Assembly (NCBI GenBank): GCA_002786025.1
Contig: NHNW01000049.1
Span: 186,001 to 250,000 of the forward strand
Direction: 5' to 3'
Source of the DNA: Zasmidium citrigriseum
Lineage: Eukaryota; Ascomycota; Dothideomycetes; Mycosphaerellales; Mycosphaerellaceae
DNA: 64,000 bases
Both the position numbers and the translations under genes were made by a program. The notes beneath the pieces are model-generated. The model saw only the letters and a program-made list of their open reading frames with translations. It was not told the origin of the DNA and did not search any database. Positions 10,048-20,860 of this stretch are shown here, in pieces (positions within the stretch are counted from its first letter, which is position 1; the number at the start of each line of letters is the position of its first letter).

Positions 10048-10929
10048 ATGGACACCAATTCAACAGCCACCCCTGGCTCAAACCTCCGCAAGATGCTGAA
10101 GAGCATCACCACCATCTGTCGCAAAATCCGTCCAAAGAAAAAGAATGCTTCCATTCGACCTCAAAGTGGCGCCACCAACCCCCAATCCCAAAGCAGACTC
10201 ATGACTCTTCCGGCAGAGTTGAGGAACAGGATCTACCATTTTGCACTCCTGGACGGCACAGACAGCGATGATGAGAATGGAGAGCGCATCGAGCTTCGCG
10301 ATCTCAAGCTGCCGGCTCTCGCTGCTACTTGTCGCCTCGCACAACAAGAAGCACTCCCGTACCTTTTCCGCTATGGGAAGTTCACCTTTACGATATCCGT
10401 GGAGTTGCGATCAGAGCTGGAGGTCAAGTACAGCCTCGAAGGTCCAACCAAGAACTGGCTCGTGGCCACCGGAGCCCAAGGTCTCGCAATACACGACATC
10501 GTCTTTCGAATCCAGTTGCTTAACGGCCCCGAAGGCAAGACCATGCCTCATACCCGTCGAAATGTCGCCGAGACGATCAACTTCCTATCGATCATCGGTG
10601 GCACCCCGCCGCGGCCGATCCTCCCATACACACCATCCGAAACAAACCCCGCCTGCTCGATGGATGAAAACACCCTGGCGGCTCAATGTCCTCGCTGGAA
10701 GGCGATCGACGAACTTGCTTGCGGTGGCCTCAGAGTCAGGAATGTCCAGGAAGTGGTAGACTTGGTGTATGTGATGAGTCATATGGAGGCTTGCGAACAC
10801 TGGCCTGTGTGGTTCGCCGCGCTTGGACATCGACAAGATAGCGATCAGGGATGGATATTGACGTTGAGGATGATTCTGAAGTGCAACTTGGTGGCTGCAC
10901 GTGTCGCGAGAGAGCGGAGCATGGCCTAG
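10048..10929 (+). CDS. F-box-like protein, 293 aa (EGGLQV subfamily)
   Basis: A single exon from the ATG at 10048. A basic, Lys/Arg-rich N-terminus (KIRPKKKNASIRP) is followed by MTLPAELRNRIYHFALLDG (about residues 51-69). Next comes LPALAATCRLAQQEALPYLF and then RYGKFTFTISVEL, matching the conserved block of the genes at 7276 and 8317. The C-terminal motif is present as ELACGGLRVRNVQEVV. Unlike its relatives it has no CxxC pair in the middle. It is divergent to the 8317-9213 gene. The role is not known. Confidence 0.8.
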   Translation: MDTNSTATPGSNLRKMLKSITTICRKIRPKKKNASIRPQSGATNPQSQSRLMTLPAELRNRIYHFALLDGTDSDDENGERIELRDLKLPALAATCRLAQQEALPYLFRYGKFTFTISVELRSELEVKYSLEGPTKNWLVATGAQGLAIHDIVFRIQLLNGPEGKTMPHTRRNVAETINFLSIIGGTPPRPILPYTPSETNPACSMDENTLAAQCPRWKAIDELACGGLRVRNVQEVVDLVYVMSHMEACEHWPVWFAALGHRQDSDQGWILTLRMILKCNLVAARVARERSMA

Positions 10930-11397
10930 ACAGCGATATGGAACTTGAGGCAAGGGTTGGAGGAAGTGAAGCCTGCAGGCACGATCTCTGCGAGTTGGAT
11001 CAAGCTCCTGAGTGCGAAAGGATCTTCGGCAGCACTGCTTAACCTGCAGGGAGCTGAGATACTCATAACCAGTAGACTTGAGCACCAAGTAATTGGAATG
11101 GAATGGCGCGAATTGGTTGTCTTGATTCGAAGGAAAGTGCGCGCATGTCCCCGTCAACGTAGTCGATTTCGCTAGTTGGCAGTCTGGTCAATGTGGCCTA
11201 TACTCGAGTTTGAGATGGACATCGTGTGAAGTTCTTGAATATGAAGTTGAGTGCGTGTTAGGTATACATACGTAGCATGAGCACACAGCGCTGAACGCCA
11301 ATGCCATGATTCCCATTCAAGTCTCAGTCCACGCGCTGAGCCCAGGTTTTGTCATCCTTTATACAAATGCCTTTTCCATCAATGTCCTTTCCCACTT
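10930..11397. other. convergent intergenic region, about 470 b
   Basis: 3' flanks of the F-box-like gene (plus) and of prohibitin-2 (minus). No gene is recognised. Confidence 0.55.
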
Positions 11398-12561
11398 CTA
11401 CTTGTTCCGGCTCTTCTCCTTGTCGCTTCCCGTCGTCGCAATGTTCAGGCCCAGTCCCTCGGTGTCGAGGTAGACCTTGTTCTGGCTCTGCTGCAAGATT
11501 TGAGCGATGTTCTTTGCGTTCTCGAATTCTCTCAGGTCGACGTATGATCTGCTCTTCTTGATGGCATCACCAATGAGCTCTGCTGATCGGGCCTCACCCT
11601 GGGCGCGGACGACCATGGCTTGCTTCTCTTGCCGTGCCTTGTCGACCACGAAGGCTGCTCGCTGGGCTTCTTGCTGGGCGACTTGCTTGGCTTCGACGGC
11701 TGCTGTGAATTCGGGGGAGAAGGCGAGGTGCTGATAAGCATGTCAGCTTCCAAGATATCAGTCAGAGATGATATGTCCTTACCGTTAAAGACACGTCGTC
11801 CAACAGGATGTTGAATCTCGCCGCCCTCCGTACCAAGTTATCCCTCACCAACCTCGAGACATTCTCACGCTGTGTGATCAACTGCGAAGCATTGAACTGT
11901 GCCACCACGCTCTTCAAGACCTCGTTCACAATGCTGGGCAACACTCGCTCGTCGTAGTCGGTTCCAAGTGTTCTGTAGATCTGAGGCAGGGCGTCTATCC
12001 GCGGCCGGGATAGGACACGGCAGGTGATGTTAACCATCTGGAGATCCTTCGTACCGGTGAGAGAGGCGACGTTGCGAGGTCTGGCGCGGACATCGTAGTC
12101 GACGGGCGTCTCGAACCAGGGGATTCGGATGTGGGTTCCTTCGCTGTAGATGTCCTTGCCAACGCCACCTATTCTGGTGTATTTGATCGCGCGGTGACCA
12201 CCCTCAACTGAAGCATGCTGTCAGCAACAGACAGTAGAGTACCTGAGCGATGTGCATACCGTTGAACAGAGCGTTGTTGAAGAACCACACGCCGCCACCA
12301 AGCAGCAGCAGGCCACCAATGCCAGTCAGAGCTCCTCTTGGGCCTGGGCCACCGCCTCCGCCAGCGCCGAATCTGTCCCATCATTCAGTATGTATTCCCA
12401 TTGATCTCATATTCATCTCTTTGCGTACCGTGCGCCCTGCTGCTGAACCCGCTGCATGTTCTTTTGCCTGTAAACACCTCATTAGAGCTGTCCTCCTGCC
12501 CATCTCTTGTGCATCCCATCACTCACAGGTTCTCCCACATCTGTCGCGGATCGTTCGCCAT
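11398..12561 (-). CDS. PHB2: Prohibitin-2, five exons
   Basis: Exons 12561-12527, 12467-12429, 12372-12260, 12207-11783 and 11730-11398 join in frame to 314 residues; the four introns are 52-59 bases with GT-AG ends. The N-terminus ([20 protein letters not shown]) is followed by a membrane anchor, [19 protein letters not shown] (about 39-58). The PHB/SPFH domain comes next ([40 protein letters not shown]). Then there is a coiled coil ([20 protein letters not shown]) and [20 protein letters not shown]. Prohibitin-2 forms ring complexes with prohibitin-1 in the mitochondrial inner membrane, which scaffold proteases, cristae and respiratory enzymes. The length and all blocks are normal for the family. 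Confidence in the exact splice sites is high because every join preserves both frame and known sequence. Confidence 0.96.
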
Positions 12562-13353
12562 CTTGAATACCGTCGATTAGGCCGAATTGGTGATGAGATG
12601 GTGGCGGAAGAGGATATCGGTATGTGTTGGTCTGGGAGGTGGTGGCAGCTGCTCTCAAGTCTCCCGTCGACTTCATCATCGGCATCAAGAAGCGCCGATG
12701 CATCTACGGCGGCCCAAATATACATTGTCCCGTAAATACTTGAGATGAACTTCACGCCTTTACCTTCACCTTTCTGCACAGCTGTTCAATCATCGCAGAT
12801 TGTGGCAACTCGTATATCAACCGACGTTTCAATGCCGTCGTACGAATCTCGTTGCTCATTTGACACCAATGCGATCTGGAGACATCTCTAGCACTGGATC
12901 CTCTGCCGCTACGGAGACTGTCCTTTCTGAAAACATGCCCGCGGTGCGCTACTCTGCTTGAGTCCTGGCTTATACAATTTACGTCAAGTGACGATACACG
13001 ATGGACTGCTGGTGCACCTGCCTTTGCTCGTAGAGGTCATCGCATGATTTAGCGGGCGGACGCCTGTTGCTGCCTGGATCCTTCGTAGGCATTCCTCTAG
13101 CCTTTCGAATGTGGCCTTCGTCGATGCGGAGGTCTTGATGCCTCGCTCGTGGTTTGTTGAACCATAAAGGAGACACGAACAATGAGCTCCATGTTTGCCC
13201 AAGCCTGTCTCACAGAAAGAACGAGAATTCAGCCAGGTCTTTTCTGTGGTTCTGGGTTGATTGAAAGGGGCTCACGAGCATATAAGCTGGGTGCATACAT
13301 TTCCTGATCCGTTACTGTTAGATCGGTCAGTATCCACAAGAGATCTCAAAAGT
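12562..13353. other. divergent intergenic region, about 790 b
   Basis: Lies between prohibitin-2 (minus) and the first F-box gene (plus). TATAAG at 13281-13286 lies about 70 bases before the F-box gene's ATG and is a plausible TATA element. No gene is recognised. Confidence 0.5.
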
Positions 13354-14170
13354 ATGGAGACCGAAGCAGAGTCTGCACAGGTACGAAGACTCAATTTCCC
13401 ATGCACACCGATGAGAAGCTAACTGCCTTAAGCCTCCCAATGAGGAGCCTGCCTGGCCGAAGTTGGAAGCAGTAAATGAGCTGATGGAGCTCGTACTCTT
13501 GCAATTGCCTCTGCAGGAAATCGTCGTGGCCGAAAGAGTCAGCAGGCGATGGCACGCCATTGTCAATGGAACTCCTAGCATCCAGAAGGCGCTTTTCCGT
13601 CGACCAACACAGGACGTCCGTCTAAGGTTAGTCGAAGATCGTGGTGTGAAGCCTATGAATTGCCAGCCAGGCGACAGATGCAACAACTGGCACTCATTGC
13701 ACGATCGCCCCTGGCTGGACGGCTTCACGCGCTGGGGTGTAGACCAGGAAGACACTCAAGAATATCGAATCATGATCAATCCACTGCTCGGAGTCGAGAA
13801 TCCCTTCACCCAGGAGTACTTCGTGCAGAGTAAGCCCGGGCAGCCCAGAGTTCCATTACTGTCCAACAAAGCGCGGAAGCAGAATGCCTCCTGGAGGAAC
13901 ATGCTGTTTGCTCAACCTCCGCTGCAAGAGATCATGGTGCTGCACGGGAGGAGGTCGCATTGGCATCTAGTCAAGGCACAAGATGGGTCCGTTGGTCTGA
14001 CGCTAGGTGACGTTGAGCGAGCGAGGAGACGCTTTGGCAGAATGAACGCGGTTTGGGGCGAGGATGGCTTTTCGAGGGGCGTTCCGGTCGATAGTCCTGC
14101 TCGTGCTGTGATCGAGCAGCTGGGTGTGAAGCCGGCTGAGGAGAAGTTTGAAGAGGAACGCCGCTGGTGA
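13354..14170 (+). CDS. F-box protein, 254 aa, two exons (first of a tandem pair)
   Basis: Exon 1 (13354-13380) encodes only nine residues, METEAESAQ. A 52-base GT-AG intron in phase 0 follows, then exon 2 (13433-14170). The F-box is canonical: NELMELVLLQLPLQEIVVAE then RVSRRWHAIV (about residues 23-52), with IQKALFRRP directly after. Further on come ASWRNMLFAQPPLQEIMV and SHWHLVKAQDG, shared with the next gene. F-box proteins link Skp1-cullin ubiquitin ligases to substrates. The substrate region here is not recognisable. Exon structure and sequence show common origin with 14488-15284. Confidence 0.85.
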
Positions 14171-14487
14171 TTGAGAAGGAAAGGAGACATCAGCATCTTC
14201 CTGCGCTGAAGAATAGGTTAGAGACAGACAGCGAAAGTAGCAGGACATGAATGTCGCCTTTCACTACTCCCACCGATCGAATTGGAATGTAGCTGAAAAC
14301 AGTGTCAGTCGGCCTTCCAAGCTTGATGGTGCATGTGATCTCCTACTGTGAAGATGCAACGCGAAGTCGCATGTGAATGCAAGTGAAGGCAGGAAGGCGC
14401 GCTTTCCTCAAGTAGCCAAGCCAACAAGCAAACACCGCTGCATCACACTTTCAACAACACCAAACCATCCACCACTTGAACCAAAAC

Positions 14488-15284
14488 ATGGCGGACCCAG
14501 TATCGCCAGACACGGTATATGGTGCTTGTCTTTGCTTGAGTCATAGTGTGCCACTGACACTTTCTTTTAGACAGCGGAGGAGTCTGTGGCCTCGACGCTG
14601 GCGAGTGTTCCTGAGCTCGTCGAGCACGTACTGCTTCAACTTCCACTTCGAGATATCCTGCTCGCGCAACGAGTCAGCAAGACCTGGAATGCCATCATCG
14701 TCAACTCACCTCGAATTCAAAAAGCACTGTTTTTTCGGCCAATCGAGGACGTGCAATTACGCCTCGTGAAGACTACCGTACGAGCGCTCGAATGTGCCTC
14801 AATTGAAGACTGCGACAAACGCGAGACAGCCCCTTTCGAGGAAGGGCAGCGATGGGGACGATGGGCGGTAGACGCTGATGATGGAAGAGAGTATCGCATT
14901 GTGAAGAATCCAATGCTCGGCTTCAAGCCGTTGGGGGACAGGCCACCAAAGATTGCCCAGGGCATCACCAGTGGCAAAGGATGCGATCGGCCTGAGGCCT
15001 CGTGGCGGAGAATGCTCCTGACGCAGCCACCGCTCAAGGAGATGTTTCTGGACCACTGTAGAGCATCGCACTGGCATTGGGTCAAAGCGAAAGGAGAGTC
15101 GGCTGGTTTCACGCTCGAATGCTTCTATCGAAATGCGTGTGCCTTCGGTGGACTCGTTGCTCTGATCGGAGGAAGACACCTCTTTGCGCGAGGTATAACA
15201 GCCGGAGTCTCTGGAGAACTGATGCTCGCGAAGATGGCACAACCCGGGACTAGATCGTCAGGCTCGGCGACATCCACGAGATGA
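14488..15284 (+). CDS. F-box protein, 246 aa, two exons (second of a tandem pair)
   Basis: Exon 1 (14488-14514) encodes nine residues, MADPVSPDT. A 56-base phase-0 GT-AG intron follows, then exon 2 (14571-15284). The F-box reads PELVEHVLLQLPLRDILLAQ then RVSKTWNAIIV, followed by IQKALFFRP. The second conserved block is ASWRRMLLTQPPLKEMFL and SHWHWVKAKGE. The intron position, exon size and block order match the preceding gene, so the two are a tandem duplicate about 320 bases apart. They may act as SCF ubiquitin-ligase adaptors; the target is unknown. Confidence 0.85.
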
Positions 15285-15752
15285 CGGCGGGAAGAGTGAG
15301 CTATCTCACAGGCATCGGGGAGCTAAGTCAAGGCTGATGTGCTGCTTGAAGAGGCGAGCCAGATGAACCAAGTTGTTGAGATAAAGTAGAAGTTGATACT
15401 CTGTCAAAATTGAAGGGATGTACTTCTTAGTGAGGAAGCGCCTAGAGAGGTACGCTCGCTGGTGTAGTGTCAAAAATTTAGCTAGAATTACCAGCATGGG
15501 CAAGCCAGTCGAATGTCGCTGATGCGTTGGCTTCGCTCGTAAGGTATTTCGATGGAACGTAGCGATCTGAAGTCGAAGCCGAGACGAAGAAGACACGGTC
15601 ACGTGCCTCTCGCTCCGACGACGCCAAGCGATTTAGCGCAAAGCGGTCGATGCCGCACACTCAAGCGGGCGAACGTCGAATATCTCAAAGCCAGCAGGCA
15701 CGATCGCCACGACCACCCATCCACCACCACAACACCGGAGCAATCAGCCAAG
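15285..15752. other. 5' region of the ribosomal protein gene, about 470 b
   Basis: Lies between the second F-box gene and eL42. It should hold the eL42 promoter and 5' leader. No other gene is seen. Confidence 0.5.
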
Positions 15753-16512
15753 ATGGTAAGAGAACCCTCCGATGCCAAATACTCAGCGATCCTGCCCCGG
15801 CGATGCGAAAGAGATGGAGATGCGGAGCGCGCGCAATTTGAAAGATGGAGGGATGGACGGGCAATGAAAAGCGACCGAAGTGGCAGCTACTACGCCCTGA
15901 GAAACACACGAGTGCAAGATGAGCTTGGAAGCGGCGGCATACTGCGGTGTCGTGGCATACTCGAGAAATGGCGGATGAGATTGAGGCACATGACACGGGC
16001 TTTGAGGAGATGCACACTGGGACACGATCGCTGGCGGCTCATCGCACGCTGCGCAAATTTGGCATCTGCTAATCACGCCAACCACAGGTGAACGTACCAA
16101 AGACTCGCCGCACCTACTGCAAGGGCCGGGACTGCAAGAAGCACACCCAGCACAAGGTCACCCAGTACAAGGCTGGCAAGGTATGATGAGGATACAATAC
16201 CACAGTCGCAGCAGACGCTGATACTCGTCCTCAGGCCTCCCTGTTCGCCCAGGGTAAGAGACGTTACGACCGCAAGCAGTCCGGTTACGGTGGTCAGACC
16301 AAGCCCGTGTTCCACAAGAAGGCCAAGACTACGAAGAAGGTCGTGCTCCGGTTAGAATGCACGCAGTGCAAGACCAAGGCACAGCTCGCGCTCAAGCGTT
16401 GCAAGCACTTCGAGTTGGGGTACGCTTCGAACATATCTGGGACTGCGAGAGCAGCAGCTGACATGTCTACAGTGGTGACAAGAAGACCAAGGGCGCTGCG
16501 CTCGTCTTCTAA
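15753..16512 (+). CDS. RPL42: 60S ribosomal protein eL42 (L44), four exons
   Basis: Coding exons are 15753-15755 (the ATG alone), 16088-16180, 16235-16419 and 16473-16512, giving 106 residues, the normal length. Introns are 332, 54 and 53 bases. The protein reads [20 protein letters not shown] onward, with the zinc-binding cysteines (C12, C17 and the later CTQCK pair) and the C-terminus [10 protein letters not shown]. eL42 sits at the E site of the large subunit next to the CCA end of the leaving tRNA. Residue 56 is proline ([10 protein letters not shown]), the form known in yeasts to go with cycloheximide sensitivity, whereas glutamine there gives resistance. The long first intron right after the ATG is typical for ribosomal protein genes. 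Confidence 0.96.
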
Positions 16513-16731
16513 ACGGAAACGGTCATCATGTCTTTCTCATCACGGCGTACGGGATTCGGGACGAGTGGCTAGGCCTGTAGAGCCCACATGGAGAAGGGTT
16601 GCATGCTTTGCACATATTCACGACGACGTTTCCGCTTTACGTCCAAATCGAAACCAGCTTGCCAGTGCATTCTCAGTTTCCATCTCCATCTATCACATCG
16701 CAGACCACGCTCCACTCACACAGCCGTCCTC

Positions 16732-17106
16732 TCAATCCATCTTCGTCCCTAGACTCAAATACCCCTCCCTAAAAATCGCCCCCTTCCCCTCCCTCTCAAA
16801 GAACTCCAACTCCGCCTCCTTCTCCCACGTCGGCTTCGACTTGGGCCACAGCTCCGCATAATACGGCTTGGTCATCTGCTTCGTCTCAAACCACTCCCGA
16901 CTCTCGTTCCAGATTTCCACGAAGCGAAATTTCCCTGGCACTTGTGGGTCGCGGAAGACGTCGAAGAGGAGGCATTCGGGTTCTTTGGCGCAGGCGGCCC
17001 AGACGGGACGGTGGGCGGCGAGGAAGTCTTCGATTTTGGAGGGTTGGACGTGGAAGGTTACGAAGAGCGTGAGTTGCTTTTTTGGTGGGTCGGTGGTGGA
17101 GGCCAT
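16732..17106 (-). CDS. ABM-domain (antibiotic biosynthesis monooxygenase-like) protein, 124 aa
   Basis: A single exon of 124 residues. [20 protein letters not shown] begins the ferredoxin-like ABM fold, and [20 protein letters not shown] with [20 protein letters not shown] completes it. Members act as small cofactor-free monooxygenases or as heme- or stress-related proteins, and many have no known substrate. The protein has no signal peptide and is probably cytosolic. It is convergent with eL42, about 220 bases away. No biosynthetic genes lie next to it, so a role in secondary metabolism is not supported here. Confidence 0.85.
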   Translation of the reverse strand: MASTTDPPKKQLTLFVTFHVQPSKIEDFLAAHRPVWAACAKEPECLLFDVFRDPQVPGKFRFVEIWNESREWFETKQMTKPYYAELWPKSKPTWEKEAELEFFEREGKGAIFREGYLSLGTKMD

Positions 17107-18156
17107 TGTGGTTGAGAGAGATTCCGTTTTTGCTAGCTTTTCTGATGCGTTGACAAGATTGAAGATGACTTGAAATGCGAAAGACTTATGGAAAGATTCT
17201 GGGAGCTATGTTCTTCGCGTCCCCCCGTCTAGTGTCGTGCTACGAGGGCCAACCCTATTCAAATGCCCTTGGTATGTCTCCGAGACTTCATCGTGAACTT
17301 CTCGAGTCTCGGGCCGAGCACGACGATGTGTTCGGACTCGATGCAAGATCAGATCTCTCACATGTGACAGCAGTGTGTATCAAAGTGGGACTTTTCATCA
17401 CCACAGTAAGGCCGAGAGATCGATACAATGTTACATATCGGATCTCACAGCTTTGAGATCCGGACGGAAGAACTGGTTCACAGCGTGCAACTATGGGAAG
17501 AGACTCGGATCAGATGGTCATGGTGTGCCAAACAATGAGCAAGAACAGGAATTGGAGAGCCGGAACAATTCATTGGTAACTACGCATATTAATGATGGCG
17601 AGACGTGGGAAAATATTGCCTCCGCCGAGTATTGACCCAAACCGGGGGACAGTCATCTCTCCACCCGCCGGCCTGAATACCGCAAATGCATGACTGCCCA
17701 GATTGGCGGTCGTCGATGGCTGAAACTGATGGTCTGACAGGTACATCTGCCTTGCATCGTTTCACAGAGCCCAAAGCGATGGGATCAGATAACTATCGAT
17801 ATCAAGGAGAGAAGAGAAGCTGCCCGACCGAACAGCAGTTCTTGCTTACCCGGCATGTGAGCGTGAAGATCTTTTTACCGTACTTTGAGCATGCAGCACG
17901 TGCGGGAGGAGGGCCGGGGCGCTGCAATGGAGGATGTCTGGTAGCAATTGGGTTCGAAGCCGGGCTTGCAGACGCCGCCGCCGCGGACAGCGCACACAGA
18001 TGGCGTTGGGCTTGTCACTGCATGCAGAAATCGATATTCTATCGTTGGGCGGAGGAGATCAGTCCTTGCAGCACAAGCAATTTGTCACATTGACGAGGTG
18101 ACGGGCGAGTGCGTAGCGGGAGTAATAATGCACGAGGATTAAGAGGTGAGGGCTTT
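17107..18156. other. gene-free stretch, about 1.05 kb, before the retrotransposon
   Basis: Ordinary base composition up to the left LTR. No convincing coding frame, RNA gene or repeat is seen. The 5' flank of the ABM gene is included. Confidence 0.5.
18152..18156. repeat. target-site duplication, left copy (GCTTT)
   Basis: GCTTT lies directly before the first base of the left LTR and is repeated exactly at 24889-24893. Five bases is the usual duplication made by copia and gypsy integrases. Confidence 0.9.
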
Positions 18157-18389
18157 TGTGAGATAAAGTGGGTACTCGCGTAAAACCATGCAGGTTCAAA
18201 ACAGCTATCTACGGCTGTTTTTATGCTTATTATATTAGCCAACTTTCGGCTAAGAAACACGGAAAACACTTACTTTTTATAGTATTATTACTTAGAAATT
18301 AAGAGAAAAGTCTACTTTTCTATAACTTATAATACTCTATAATCGCCCTTACTAGCGTAGGGCTAGCGCTATCGATCTCTTATCTAACA
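18157..18389 (-). repeat. left LTR (3' LTR of the element)
   Basis: 233 bases, aligning without gaps to 24656-24888. Roughly the first 80 bases keep CA/TG dinucleotides (for example GTGGGTACTCGCG, CCATGCAGG); from about 18250 on it carries TpA where the other LTR has CpA, TpG or CpG. See the finding on LTR mosaicism. Confidence 0.95.
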
Positions 18390-18398
18390 TACCCTCTT
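18390..18398 (-). other. polypurine tract of the retrotransposon
   Basis: On the minus strand AAGAGGGTA lies directly before the LTR sequence TGTTAG. A purine run at this position primes plus-strand DNA synthesis in LTR elements. Confidence 0.6.
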
Positions 18399-20559
18399 AG
18401 AGCTAGACCTTACCTTATATAAAATTCTTAAAGGTCTTCTTAATATTATCTCTAAAACGACCTATCTTCTTTATAACCTTATCCTTAATCTTCTTAAGCT
18501 AGGCGTCGTTAAAGAGACTATTACGCCGAGTCTTCGCTAGAGTTAGCGATTTCTCGAGGTTAATTATATTCTTCTACTCGAGCTTAGCATTAGAAAGGTA
18601 GGCCTTCTAGTAGTATCTCTCTAAATCTACCTCTAGTTTAATAATACTTTTATAGTTCTAGCTAAAGACGAAGTTATCGATTATGTTAATTAGCGTCTTA
18701 ATCTCGTTATTAGTTAGGCGCTTCTCGTTAATATTAGTAATATAGGAGGAGATACCTCTAAGAGCAATCTTATTATCTCTAGAGATATCCCTAACTAGGA
18801 TTATAGAAACCTTACTATTAATCTTCTTATAGATAGTATTGCCCTTAGCGTCCTTACGAATTAGGTTAAATACCTTCTAGGCGGCGTAGAGGCGCTTATT
18901 AGTATAGAAGAGTAGCGTAATCTCTATAGAAACTATATAGATAAGTAAGTAGCTTATAGTACTACCTACTAGTATTAAGTCGATATTAGCGACTATAAGC
19001 TTAAGCTACGCCGTAATCTACTCGGTAATCTTATAGTAAGCGTTAGTAAGCGCGTTACGTAGCTTCTTAGTAGAGGTTTTATTAGTTATAGAGGAGAGGG
19101 CGCGATACTTAGTACTCTTAGATAGGGTATTCTCTAGTCTATTAGCGCGAGATCTTAAGTTTATTAGCTTCTTCTTACTAGTTTCGGTAAGTTCCTCCTT
19201 AGATCTATTACTATCCTCCTTATTAACTAGCGTTATCTACTTCTTTCTAGTAGGAGCTTACTTCTACTAGGCCTTTTAGCCTTCTCTATTCTTAATAGAC
19301 GGAATCGCGTTCTCTTACTCGGTTCTAATACTATTAGTAGGAGTCTCTAGTAGTAGAGTCGTTATCTTAATATTATTAATAGCGATTTAGTAGCGATTAA
19401 TAGTATTAATACGATCGTTTATACTTATAGGGATTACGCTCTTTTTAAAGGAAAGCGTAGGGACGCTATAGGGATTAGGTAAAGAGTAGAGGAGAGGGCG
19501 AACGAGTAGAGGTAGAAGGGCTAGTAGTAGTAAGCGTATTATTAGAAGTAGAAAGGTTTAGGAGGTTTAAAGGCTAATATAGGTAGCGTAGTAGTCTATA
19601 CGCTTAGCGTAATCTAGATTACGCGAGTAGATTCTAGTATACGTAAGTAGCTTTTTCTATTTACTTAGGCCTTAGATCCTTCCTTATATAATAGTTTCTT
19701 AGCCTTAATAGCTAGCTTTAGGTAATTAATTACTTTATCTACTAGCTTAATTACCCTCTAAGGTCGAGAAGACTATCTAGTTTCTAGTAATCTATTAGTC
19801 TTTCCTTACTCTAAGATTATAAAATCGCGCTTTTCCTCTATCTTTAGCTAAGAAATAAATATAATATACTTCTAAATAGGTAGTAGTTTTATTAATCTAT
19901 TAGTAGGAATATTATAGGTTAGTTACTAAGTAACGTCTAAATCCTCTTAGTTATATTATTTATAAAGCTAGTATTATTATATATTAATATACTATATTTT
20001 CGTTAAGATCTTCCTATTTAGTATAGTAATAATACGTAGGGTTTACTAATTATTATAGTAGAGAGTCGACTTCTTCTCTAGTTAAATACTAATTCTCCTA
20101 ATTAACCTTATCTACTATATTATCTCTAATCCTACGTAAGAGAGAGCGTAAAGCTCTAATTCTATACTAGATTTTATAACTAAGGTTTACTTAGATAATT
20201 TCTAATCGATTAATCCTCTAAAGAGAAAGAAGAGAAATCTCTTACTTAATTTCCGGGTCGCGGAATTATCCGTAAAGGAGGCGTTAGAGGTACTAAAGAA
20301 CTCTTAATTTACTAATATCTTCTAGTAGGTAAGGGTAAGATACTTTATTATATTAAGGTATCTTAGTAGATATTCTACTACTTTAATATCTACTAATTAG
20401 GGATTCTATAGCTTTCTTACTAATAGTAATATTAAGAAGGCGATATTAGGTCTAGTCTAAACTACTATAAAGTTAATACTTCTAACGATACTCTAGTAGT
20501 ATTAGCGATTAGTTTCGTTTACTATAAAGTTATCGATTTCCTCGATTTCCGCGTTATAT

Positions 20560-20860
20560 ATAGTTAGAAGGGGAACCTTTAGGCGACTTATAGTAGAGAT
20601 GTTATATCTATTAATTAACTTCTTAACGTAGGCCTATTAGCTTAGGTAAATCGTCTACTTTTTCGTATCTTAGAGAATCTTAATACTATAGAACTATTAG
20701 ATTAGACCTATCTCTTATACTTTATAGTACGATTTTAGTAATTCGAGATCTATTAACGCTTTAGATTTCTCGTAAGGTAGAAAGGTAATAATAATATTAT
20801 TAATAAAGAAGAAGATTAGAAGTCTTCCTTTAATTATAATATAGTCTATTACTTCGAAAT
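20560..20860 (-). pseudogene. reverse transcriptase remnant (copia type), RIP-degraded
   Basis: At 20807-20793 on the minus strand the codons read F-I-N-N-I. Undoing TpG-to-TpA changes at the three affected codons gives F-V-D-D-I, the [YF]VDD catalytic motif of copia reverse transcriptase. It is preceded by LLIFF. After it, an interrupted frame gives AYVKKLINRYNIS, like the segment that follows VDD in copia polymerases. Stops and frameshifts make it non-functional. Confidence 0.7.

Noticed and set aside
16732..17106. Secondary-metabolite cluster around the ABM protein or the DUF1772 protein
   Set aside because: No polyketide synthase, peptide synthetase, P450 or transporter lies nearby; the two genes are about 28 kb apart among housekeeping genes.
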